This document shows positions 1 through 5,994 of a stretch of DNA of 6,949 nucleotides, in pieces. Every line of letters begins with the position of its first letter. Within the stretch, counting starts at the first letter, position 1. The stretch lies in NCBI GenBank assembly GCA_030550735.1, contig JAUQOT010000022.1:1-6949 (forward strand), written 5' to 3'. The DNA is from Patescibacteria group bacterium (GTDB lineage Bacteria; Patescibacteriota; Minisyncoccia; UBA6257; HR35). The notes beneath the pieces were generated by a model. That model was given only the letters and a program-made list of their open reading frames with translations. It did no database searches and was not told the DNA's origin. The translations under genes were made by a program, and so were the position numbers.

Positions 1-323
1 TGAGATTCAAACTTAACTAATTGAGGTAAACTTTTTTCAGGAATTGGTGGTGTTAAGAAATTAACAGGAAATACATAAGGCGCTGTAATACTAAAAACAG
101 CATCTTTTGTTTGAATTTTTAGTGTCTTAAAAAATTCTTTGAGAATCGAAGCTAATGACTCTTCTAAAATCTGGGATAATGAGAAAACTTGTTTAAAATT
201 AATTATAGGTATTAAGCCAAAATTAACAACCTCAAGAGACCCTTTTTTGTCAACAACTTCAATTATTTTAATACTAAAAGAACCAATGTCAATCCCTAAA
301 TATCTTTTTTCTCCTAAAAACAT
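1..323 (-). CDS. pilM: Type IV pilus assembly protein PilM, N-terminal part (truncated by window edge)
   Basis: PilM is an actin-like cytoplasmic ATPase-fold protein that docks on the N-terminus of PilN and links the pilus motor to the inner-membrane alignment complex. The reading frame on the minus strand starts at an ATG (bases 323-321) and runs off the left edge without a stop, giving about 107 residues. Residues 8-18 read YLGIDIGSFSI followed by KIIEV, the phosphate-1 nucleotide-binding strand-loop-strand typical of PilM/FtsA/actin-fold proteins. The later stretch FSITAPYVFPVNFLTPPIP matches the PilM region in which a conserved Pro-containing segment precedes the sub-domain insertion. A second in-frame ATG at 335-333 would add four residues (MIFG). 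The 5' end overlaps the 5' end of the divergent comF gene. The family call rests on motifs only, but the N-terminal signature is strong. Confidence 0.85.
   Translation of the reverse strand, partial: MFLGEKRYLGIDIGSFSIKIIEVVDKKGSLEVVNFGLIPIINFKQVFSLSQILEESLASILKEFFKTLKIQTKDAVFSITAPYVFPVNFLTPPIPEKSLPQLVKFES
247..275 (+). promoter_or_regulatory. Candidate sigma-70-type promoter for comF
   Basis: TTGTCA (247-252, one mismatch to TTGACA) is followed after 17 bases by AATACT (270-275, four of six matches to TATAAT). Transcription would begin at about 282, only a few bases before the ATG at 286. The site lies inside the coding region of pilM on the other strand. Such matches are frequent in AT-rich DNA, so this is a candidate only. 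Confidence 0.3.
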
Positions 324-1005
324 TCCGAAAATCATATTTTCTAAATTATACAATTATTTTTTAGATATTTTCAGTCCTAAATTTTGTCTTTTGTGTTTAA
401 AATTTAATCCTTCATATTTTTGTTCTCAGTGTTTAAAAGAAATAGATTTTGAGCCCCATTTTAATTGTCTTGTTTGTAATAAAAGATTAAACCATGAAGC
501 AAAATGTCAGCTTCATTCTCAGTTAATTGAAAAATTGATAAGTTTTGGTGTTTATGAGGAAAGTAAACTAAAAGAAAAAATTTTAAAAGCAAAGAATTAT
601 GGATATTCAGAAGTATTTTTCGATTTAGGAAGAGTTGTTGGAAATTTAATAAAAAATTTTGATTTGAGTGATTATACTTTAGCTTATGTTCCTCTCACTT
701 CGAGAAAATATTTTGAAAGAGGTTTCAATCAAGCTGAAGTTTTAGCTTTAGGCATTAAGGAAATCTTAAACCTACCTCTTTACTCAGGAATCAAAAAAAT
801 TAAAGAAACAAAAGATCAAAGTGAGCTAAGTTTTGAAGAAAGAAAAACAAATCTTCAAGGAGCTTTTTCTTTAATTTCCCCACCTCCACCGAAAGTTATT
901 CTAATTGATGATATTAAAACAACGGGTCAAACCCTTTTAGAAATTTCCAAAATTTTAAAACAAGGAGGAGCGAAGAAAATAATTGCTTTGACTATATTGA
1001 GATGA
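286..1005 (+). CDS. comF: ComF family protein (phosphoribosyltransferase fold with zinc-finger N-terminus)
   Basis: ComF-family proteins are cytoplasmic PRTase-fold proteins needed for late steps of DNA uptake in competent bacteria; their biochemical role is not settled. From the ATG at 286 the product is 239 residues, the usual length. An N-terminal metal-binding region carries CLLC (34-37), CSQC (46-49), CLVC (61-64) and a CQLH at 74-77. The family motif ERGFNQAEVLA lies at 144-154, and the PRPP-binding loop VILIDDIKTTG, with the Asp-Asp pair at 208-209, lies at 204-214. The frame is open upstream to a TTG at 139, but that stretch is antisense to pilM and has no ComF similarity, so it is not used. 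Even the ATG at 286 overlaps pilM by 38 bp; a non-ATG start near 322-336 would avoid most of this and still keep all motifs. The stop overlaps the rsmE start (ATGA, 1002-1005). Confidence 0.88.
   Translation: MSIPKYLFSPKNIPKIIFSKLYNYFLDIFSPKFCLLCLKFNPSYFCSQCLKEIDFEPHFNCLVCNKRLNHEAKCQLHSQLIEKLISFGVYEESKLKEKILKAKNYGYSEVFFDLGRVVGNLIKNFDLSDYTLAYVPLTSRKYFERGFNQAEVLALGIKEILNLPLYSGIKKIKETKDQSELSFEERKTNLQGAFSLISPPPPKVILIDDIKTTGQTLLEISKILKQGGAKKIIALTILR
345..350 (-). promoter_or_regulatory. Candidate -10 box for pilM
   Basis: A perfect TATAAT on the minus strand lies 9 bases before the ATG at 335 and 21 bases before the ATG at 323. No good -35 hexamer is visible at normal spacing. It sits inside the comF coding region. 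A start near base 338 would give a message with an almost absent or about 15-base leader. Confidence 0.3.
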
Positions 1006-1685
1006 TAAGAAAAATATTTTTGTTTGATCAAAAACTTACAGAAATTTTAGAAATTAAAGATAATAAAATTATTAACCGGTTAAAAAATGTATTAAGATTA
1101 AAACCTGGTGAGCGGATATTTTTTCTTAATAATTTTGAAGAAGAAGCCGAATATGAAATTTTAGATAATAAAAAATGGATTTTAAAAAGAGTAGGTTATA
1201 AAATTAGAGAACTAAAACCTCAAAGAAAAATAAATCTTTTTATTTCTTTAATTCGAAAAGAAAAATTTGAACTTATTATTGAAAAAGGTACTGAGCTTGG
1301 TGTTTATAGTTTTTATCCTTTAATTACTGAAAGGAGTTCTTTAAAAATAAAAAAAATTCCTGAAAGATGGAAACAAATAATTGGTTCAGCTTTAGAAGTG
1401 ACAAATTGGAAAAATACCCCCCTTATTTATCAACCAATTAATTTAAAAGATTTATTTCAAAAATTCCCCTCAACTAATTTTTATACTGGCGATAAAAACG
1501 GTGAAAAAATTAAAATTAATTATCTTCCCCAAGAAGTAAATTTGATTATTGGACCTGAAGGAGGTTTTAGTGAAAGAGAACTGAAAATTTTAAAAGAGAA
1601 AACAAAATTTATTTCCCTTGGTGATCTTAATTTAAGAACAGAAACAGCGGTTCTTGTTTTTCTTTCTCTTTTAAATTTTGGTTAA
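1002..1685 (+). CDS. rsmE: 16S rRNA (uracil1498-N3)-methyltransferase RsmE
   Basis: RsmE uses S-adenosylmethionine to methylate N3 of U1498 in helix 44 of 16S rRNA in the assembled 30S subunit. The 227-residue product is slightly short for the family (about 240). Residues 1-70 form the PUA-like RNA-binding domain and the rest is a SPOUT methyltransferase domain with a trefoil-knot C-terminus. Visible motifs are the segment at 90-101 around ELIIEKGTELGV, ERSSL at 110-114, RW at 122-123, IGPEGGFSERE at 183-193 and LRTETA at 211-216, the last two being the SAM-binding knot. The usual A-x-EQSxR segment is changed: only Glu132 remains, followed by Val-Thr-Asn-Trp. Its ATG overlaps the comF stop by 4 bp with no Shine-Dalgarno nearby, which suggests translational coupling. 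Confidence 0.92.
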   Translation: MIRKIFLFDQKLTEILEIKDNKIINRLKNVLRLKPGERIFFLNNFEEEAEYEILDNKKWILKRVGYKIRELKPQRKINLFISLIRKEKFELIIEKGTELGVYSFYPLITERSSLKIKKIPERWKQIIGSALEVTNWKNTPLIYQPINLKDLFQKFPSTNFYTGDKNGEKIKINYLPQEVNLIIGPEGGFSERELKILKEKTKFISLGDLNLRTETAVLVFLSLLNFG

Positions 1686-1695
1686 AATTATTTAA

Positions 1696-2403
1696 ATGAT
1701 CTATGTTTTAAATTTCAAAACTTTTTTGACCAAAGAAAAAGAATATTTAAAAATTATTAATCAGCTTAAAAAGATAAAAACAAAAAATGATCTTTGGCTT
1801 GCATTAAATCCTTATTTTTATTTTAGTTTGAGACGGAAAATTAAAACAAGAAAATTTAAAATCGGTCTTCAGAATTTAGGTTTTATTTTTGAAAAACCAC
1901 AAACAGGAGAAATAATCTATCATTTTGAATTAATTGATAGAGCCGATTTTGTTTTGTTGGGTCATTCCGAGAGATATCGGTTGGGGGAAAATTTAGAAAT
2001 TTTAAAAAAGAAAATTGATTCCTTACAAAATGAAAAAATTAACCTTTTAATTTTTTTTAGCGAAAATTCTTATAAAGTGCCGTTTGAATTTTCTGAAATA
2101 AAAAATCAACTAAATCAAAATTTAAATTTTCTTCTCTCTTCAGTAAAAAAAGAAAATTATTCAAAAATTTATCTAGTTTATGAACCTTGGTGGGCGATAA
2201 GCACTGAAGGAGGTCAAATTCCATCTAAAGAATTTTTAAATAAATTTTTGAATTGGTATTTTGAAAACTACAAATTTCCTATTCTGTATGGCGGTTCTTT
2301 TAATTCAAAACTTAAAAAAGAATATGAAGATTTAAAATTTAATGGTTATGTTTTAGGAAAAGTAAGTATTGATTTAAAAGAACTAAAATTACTTCTTCTC
2401 TAA
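1696..2403 (+). CDS. tpiA: Triosephosphate isomerase (divergent)
   Basis: This enzyme interconverts dihydroxyacetone phosphate and glyceraldehyde 3-phosphate in glycolysis, in the cytoplasm. At 235 residues it is shorter than the common bacterial form (about 250). Catalytic positions are all present: Asn6 and Lys8 in VLNFKTF, His90 in LLGHSER (88-93), Glu163 in VYEPWWAIST (161-170), and the phosphate-binding YGGS at 198-201 with VLGKVS at 219-224. Compared with the consensus, GNWKMN is reduced to LNFKTF, loop 6 reads PWWAIS where PVWAIG is usual, and the usual CVGE loop reads FFSENS. It starts 10 bp after rsmE with no recognisable ribosome-binding site, so it probably lies on the comF-rsmE transcript. 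Its last 15 bp overlap the 3' end of ligA on the other strand. The core active site suggests a working enzyme. Confidence 0.87.
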   Translation: MIYVLNFKTFLTKEKEYLKIINQLKKIKTKNDLWLALNPYFYFSLRRKIKTRKFKIGLQNLGFIFEKPQTGEIIYHFELIDRADFVLLGHSERYRLGENLEILKKKIDSLQNEKINLLIFFSENSYKVPFEFSEIKNQLNQNLNFLLSSVKKENYSKIYLVYEPWWAISTEGGQIPSKEFLNKFLNWYFENYKFPILYGGSFNSKLKKEYEDLKFNGYVLGKVSIDLKELKLLLL

Positions 2404-4494
2404 ATAGGGTTCAATCATTTTTAAAAACTCTTCCTCATTAATAATTTTTATATTAGGATACTTTTTAGCTTTTTCTAATTTCGAACCAGGATTTTTTCCA
2501 ACAACTAAATAGGTAACTCTTGAAGAAATTGAATCAACAGTTTGAGCTCCTAAATTTTCGACAATTCTTTTAGCCTCTTCCCTGCTCCATCTTTCCAATT
2601 CACCAGTAAAAACAAAAACTTCTTTCTTTAATGGTTGTGGTCTCCTTTTTTCTTCCTCTTCAACAATTTCAATACCCACTTCTGTTAATTTTTTTAAAAG
2701 TTTTTTATTATTTTCATCTTTAAACCAATTATCAACTTCCCGAACGATTTTTTCTCCAAAACCAGGAATAATTCCATAATTAACTGCTTTTAGATTTTGA
2801 GTTATTTCTATTAAATCAGCTGGAGTTTTAATTATTTTTCTTTTTTTAAAAAATTCACTCAAAAGTTTAGCGTTCTCTTCACCAATATGAGGAATACTTA
2901 AAGAATAGATTAAACGATTGAGAGTAATCTTTTTTCGAGATTCTATGCTTTTAAGAAGATTTTTTTCTGAAAGAACATCAAAACCAGGAAGCTTTCTTAA
3001 ATCTCCTACTTTTAAAGTAAATAAATCAGCTGGATCAGAAATTAAACCAACATCTAGAAGTTTTTCAACAATTTTTTCTCCTAACCCCAAAATATCAAAT
3101 GCTGGTTTACTTACAAAATGAATTATTCTCTCTTTTTGAGTGGCGAAACAATTTTTGTTGGGGCATTTATAATAAGCACCTTCTTTAATAAGTTTTGTTT
3201 TACATCTTGGACAATTTTCGGGAAAAACAATTTCTTTTTCTTTACCTGTTCTTAATTCTGTTATGACTCTATCAACTTGAGGAATGACATCACCAGCTCG
3301 AACAACTACTACAGTATCTCCTATTTTAACTCCCAATCTTTTTATTTCATCTTCATTGTGGAGAGACGCTCGACTTACTGTGACTCCTCCAATTTCAATT
3401 GGTTTTAAAATGGCTACTGGCGTAATAATTCCAGTTCTTCCAACTTGAAAAATAACATCTTCAATAATTGTTGTTCCTTCTTTAGGAGAAAATTTAAAAG
3501 CGATAGCTCCTCGTGGTGCTTTGCCAACAACTCCTAATTCTTGAAAAATTTTATTCTCATTTATTTGAACAACAATTCCATCAATTTCGAAAGTTAGTTT
3601 ATCTCTATTCTTTTCCCAATAATTTCTGAATTCTAAAACTTCATTGAGAGATTTACAAAGTTTAGTATTAGGATTGGTTTTTAAGCCTAAACATTTTAAA
3701 ATCTTATGTTCCTCTTCATGAGTTCTTTGACCAAGATCAGTTACTAAATCATAGGCAAATGAATCTAATTTCCTTTTAGCAGTAATTTTAGGATCAAGCT
3801 GTCTTAATGACCCGGCAGCAGCATTTCGAGGATTAGCAAAAAGAGGTTCACCTAATTTTTCTCTCTCTTTATTTAGATCCTCAAAATCCTTTTTATGCAT
3901 AAAAACCTCTCCTCTTATTTCAATTTCTTCAGGATAACCATTTTCAAAATATTTAATTACCTTTTCAAGCCCTTCTTTTTTTAAATTTTCGATAATTTCG
4001 GAAGGAGGTAAAAGAGATAAAGGAATAGCTTCAATTGTTTTTATATTTTGAGTTACATCCTCGCCCAAATAACCATCTCCTCGAGTTGCTCCCAAAGCTA
4101 AAATTCCATTTTTATAAACAAGTTTGATAGCTAGTCCATCAATTTTTAATTCAGCAAAATATTCTAATTTAACATTAGGAGGTAAAAGCTTTAAATTTCT
4201 TTCTTCCCAATTCTTTAAATCTTCAAGAGAAAAAGCATCATTAAAAGAAAGCATTGGTACTTTATGTCTAACTTTTAAAAACTCTTTTAACGGTTCGCCA
4301 CCTATTCTTTGAGTAGGAGAATCAGGAGTAATAAATTCAGGAAATTTTTGTTCTAATTCAAAAAGTTCACGTTTTAAAGAATCTAAAACTTCAGGTGGAT
4401 AAAGATCCTGATTTAAAACATGATAATAATATCTTGCTTTATTTATAATTTCTTTTAACTTTTCAATTCTTTCTTTTGCTTCTTCTCTTGTCAT
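2389..4494 (-). CDS. ligA: NAD-dependent DNA ligase LigA
   Basis: LigA seals 3'-OH/5'-phosphate nicks using NAD+ in replication and repair. The 701-residue product has the full domain order. The Ia region is at about 1-70 (YYYH at 22-25, SPTQRIGG at 59-66). The nucleotidyltransferase domain has the nucleophile Lys117 in ELKIDG, RGDG at 138-141, EIRGEV at 192-197, NPRNAAAGSLRQLDP at 221-235 and AFKF with Lys334. An OB-fold, a four-Cys zinc finger (CPRC, then two further Cys), helix-hairpin-helix repeats and a C-terminal BRCT domain (VFVFTGEL, then GSKLEKA) follow. Oddities compared with E. coli LigA: Asp32 is Pro34, Tyr35 is Leu37 and motif IV Lys290 is Gln310, and about 20 extra residues lie between Lys117 and Glu196. 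The ATG at 4494 is preferred; a TTG lies one codon upstream. It starts 14 bp after the PilX-like gene. Confidence 0.95.
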   Translation of the reverse strand: MTREEAKERIEKLKEIINKARYYYHVLNQDLYPPEVLDSLKRELFELEQKFPEFITPDSPTQRIGGEPLKEFLKVRHKVPMLSFNDAFSLEDLKNWEERNLKLLPPNVKLEYFAELKIDGLAIKLVYKNGILALGATRGDGYLGEDVTQNIKTIEAIPLSLLPPSEIIENLKKEGLEKVIKYFENGYPEEIEIRGEVFMHKKDFEDLNKEREKLGEPLFANPRNAAAGSLRQLDPKITAKRKLDSFAYDLVTDLGQRTHEEEHKILKCLGLKTNPNTKLCKSLNEVLEFRNYWEKNRDKLTFEIDGIVVQINENKIFQELGVVGKAPRGAIAFKFSPKEGTTIIEDVIFQVGRTGIITPVAILKPIEIGGVTVSRASLHNEDEIKRLGVKIGDTVVVVRAGDVIPQVDRVITELRTGKEKEIVFPENCPRCKTKLIKEGAYYKCPNKNCFATQKERIIHFVSKPAFDILGLGEKIVEKLLDVGLISDPADLFTLKVGDLRKLPGFDVLSEKNLLKSIESRKKITLNRLIYSLSIPHIGEENAKLLSEFFKKRKIIKTPADLIEITQNLKAVNYGIIPGFGEKIVREVDNWFKDENNKKLLKKLTEVGIEIVEEEEKRRPQPLKKEVFVFTGELERWSREEAKRIVENLGAQTVDSISSRVTYLVVGKNPGSKLEKAKKYPNIKIINEEEFLKMIEPYLEKK

Positions 4495-4502
4495 CAAAAT
4501 AT

Positions 4503-4508
4503 ATTATA
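4503..4508 (-). promoter_or_regulatory. Candidate -10 box for ligA
   Basis: A perfect TATAAT on the minus strand lies in the 14-base gap between the PilX-like stop and the ligA start, 8 bases before the ATG at 4494. The -35 region is weak. It could give ligA a leaderless message separate from the pilin operon, but ligA may also be read through from upstream. Confidence 0.28.
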
Positions 4509-4988
4509 TTACGGAAGGAAATCAAAATCTAAAACCCTTTCTAACCCTTTATATTTTCCTGTAGAAATGAGTTTTATAAAATAAGAATATATTATGCCAC
4601 TACTTAATTCTAAATTATACATCTCTGCTTCTATTTTATCTGAAGTTGTAGTTGTTATTATGCACTGAATTTTTAGGTAATTACATTGACCTATTGTGTT
4701 TCTTGAACATAATTGATCAAAAAACGTCGCGCAAGGTGATTGATTTACATCGCCTCCCGGATTAGTTGAATTATATGAGAAATTATTTAAAGTTTTACCT
4801 TTCAAAGAATACAAACTCGCAACCTCCAAACCGCTTTCAGCAAAAGTTAAAGCTTGGAAGGTATTCAAAATTTTTCTTATTCTAATAACTTGTTGGTTGA
4901 TTGGCATAAGTAAAACTAAAACAATTCCTAAAGAAGATAAAAGAACAAAAAGAGTTAAAGCAAGAATTTGTCCTTTGCTTATTCGCAT
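4509..4988 (-). CDS. PilX/GspK-like minor pilin (pseudopilin)
   Basis: This is a 159-residue protein with a short basic leader (MRISKG), one hydrophobic helix at about residues 7-29 and a small extracytoplasmic domain. The first mature residues would be QILALTLF if cleaved after Gly6. Position +5 is Leu and not the Glu found in almost all pilins, a feature known from GspK-type minor pilins. The segment ALTFAESGLEVASLY (46-60) resembles the conserved helix of PilX N-terminal-domain proteins, where an Ala-rich run is followed by a D/E-S-G-x-E motif. Cys86, 94, 102 and 109 may form two disulfides. It is the fourth of four pilin-like genes and overlaps the preceding one by 10 bp, so it is translated from the same message. 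By family knowledge it would sit at the pilus tip. Assignment to PilX as opposed to another minor pilin is inferred from order and the missing Glu5. Confidence 0.72.
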   Translation of the reverse strand: MRISKGQILALTLFVLLSSLGIVLVLLMPINQQVIRIRKILNTFQALTFAESGLEVASLYSLKGKTLNNFSYNSTNPGGDVNQSPCATFFDQLCSRNTIGQCNYLKIQCIITTTTSDKIEAEMYNLELSSGIIYSYFIKLISTGKYKGLERVLDFDFLP

Positions 4989-5533
4989 AAGTTTGTTGAA
5001 TAAGTACTATTTAAAGGAGCGACAGCTTGCTCGAAAATTAATGTTGAAGTTGCACCTTTTTTGGATTTAATTTCTAAATCGTAATAAAGAATAATAATTT
5101 TCGGAGCATACTGAAAATAAGCATAAGTTTCAGAAGTTTGAGGAGTATCAGTTGCAATGATTAGATTGTTTACTTTAACTAGTTCTGGATCAAAAACAGT
5201 TGTTGTTTCCATATTTCCTTCTCTATAGTAAAGTCTATTATCACTAAAAACAATTGTTGTTGTGGTACAATCTTTTTTTTGAAAAATTATCCCACTTCCA
5301 TTTGAAATAACTCTAAAACTCCAACCATATTTTAATATTCTCCAAATTTTTTCTGTTCCGAGTCTTACATTTTCTAAAGCTTGATAATAATCATTAGCTA
5401 AAACGCTTGCATTTATTAAACTTAAATAAATTGTAGAAACAGTTAAAACAGCAAACATAAAAAGAAGAATAACTATTGACATTTCTAAAATAGTAAAACC
5501 TTTTTTGTTTTTTATTGAATTGCCGGATGCCAT
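4979..5533 (-). CDS. PilW/GspJ-like minor pilin (prepilin-type N-terminus)
   Basis: From the ATG at 5533 this is a 184-residue prepilin with a 12-residue basic leader ending in KKG and a mature N-terminus FTILEMSIVILLF, so it has Gly-1, Phe+1 and Glu+5 as recognised by prepilin peptidase PilD. One hydrophobic helix spans about residues 13-40, followed by a helix with EKIWRILKYG (61-70) like the region in PilW/GspJ, then a beta-rich domain. Cys89 and Cys183 could pair. An upstream in-frame ATG at 5572 would give 197 residues, but the 5533 start has a purine-rich ribosome-binding site (AGAAGGAA) 10 bases upstream and gives a normal leader. It overlaps the preceding gene by 22 bp and the following one by 10 bp. 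The exact class is inferred from gene order. Confidence 0.78.
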   Translation of the reverse strand: MASGNSIKNKKGFTILEMSIVILLFMFAVLTVSTIYLSLINASVLANDYYQALENVRLGTEKIWRILKYGWSFRVISNGSGIIFQKKDCTTTTIVFSDNRLYYREGNMETTTVFDPELVKVNNLIIATDTPQTSETYAYFQYAPKIIILYYDLEIKSKKGATSTLIFEQAVAPLNSTYSTNLCE

Positions 5534-5994
5534 GGTGTTAATATTCCTTCTAAGGTGGTAGTTAAATGCCATTTGCTAATCGAACCATTTATTTGAATTT
5601 GATAACTTGAATCATTTAATGGCTGAACTATAATTGCATATCCTAAAGGTAAATTTTTTCCAGAAATTAATCGTATCTGACAATTATCTGGTGGGCTACT
5701 AGTAACAAAATAACCTGTACTTGTATTAAAATCAATACACCTAAAATTAAATGATGGCATAGGAACTATCGAAATTGTTTCACCTAAGAACTCTCTTTCT
5801 AAATTTTTATTTCGATAAGCAATTAAAAATTGATATTTTTCGTGAAGCAAGCTATTTAAAACAAAAAAATCCTTTGCAAAAACAAGACTTTTTATATAAT
5901 CTGAAGAGATTTTTAAAAAAATAATTAATCCAACAGAAATAATCAAAAAAGCAATCATAAGTTCTCCAAAGCTTGTTCCTCTGTTTTTTTTCAT
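5512..5994 (-). CDS. PilV/GspI-like minor pilin (prepilin-type N-terminus)
   Basis: This 160-residue prepilin has a six-residue basic leader MKKNRG, then TSFGELMIAFLIISVGLI. Cleavage after Gly6 puts Glu at +5, and the M-I-A-F-L-I-I-S-V-G-L pattern is characteristic of PilV/GspI-type proteins. The rest is a small soluble domain with Cys86 and Cys105, which could form one disulfide bond. The start codon overlaps the stop of the preceding gene as ATGA (5991-5994), so translation is probably coupled. It is the second gene of the four-gene pilin block. By knowledge of homologous systems it would pair with the PilW-like and PilX-like products to prime pilus assembly at the inner membrane and remain at the tip. 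The pilin class is secure and the PilV label moderately so. Confidence 0.78.
   Translation of the reverse strand: MKKNRGTSFGELMIAFLIISVGLIIFLKISSDYIKSLVFAKDFFVLNSLLHEKYQFLIAYRNKNLEREFLGETISIVPMPSFNFRCIDFNTSTGYFVTSSPPDNCQIRLISGKNLPLGYAIIVQPLNDSSYQIQINGSISKWHLTTTLEGILTPWHPAIQ
5544..5551 (-). promoter_or_regulatory. Ribosome-binding site deciding the PilW-like start
   Basis: AGAAGGAA on the minus strand ends 10 bases before the ATG at 5533. It is the only clear Shine-Dalgarno-like sequence next to a start codon in this window, and it favours 5533 over the upstream ATG at 5572, which has none. It lies inside the PilV-like coding region. Confidence 0.5.

Noticed and set aside
139..285. N-terminal extension of comF from a TTG at 139
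   Set aside because: It is antisense to the clear PilM N-terminus, has no ComF-like sequence, and the ATG at 286 already gives a normal-length ComF.
2918..3121. Short plus-strand open frame inside ligA
   Set aside because: Lies antisense to conserved zinc-finger and helix-hairpin-helix coding sequence; no recognisable protein features.
4124..4312. Short plus-strand open frame inside ligA
   Set aside because: Antisense to the conserved N-terminal and Lys117 region of LigA; a shadow of the real gene.
5534..5572. Longer N-terminus for the PilW-like pilin from the ATG at 5572
   Set aside because: No ribosome-binding site, an unusually long leader and more overlap; the 5533 start has a clear one and a typical leader.
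5271..5991. A8/T8 tracts in pilin genes as phase-variation switches (for example 5273-5280 and 5984-5991)
   Set aside because: Similar eight-base tracts occur in housekeeping genes such as rsmE, so they are explained by AT-rich composition.
1003..5993. Recoded TGA (as Gly or Trp) as in some CPR lineages
   Set aside because: TGA ends comF and the FimT-like gene exactly where the next gene begins, and no in-frame TGA interrupts any conserved protein.
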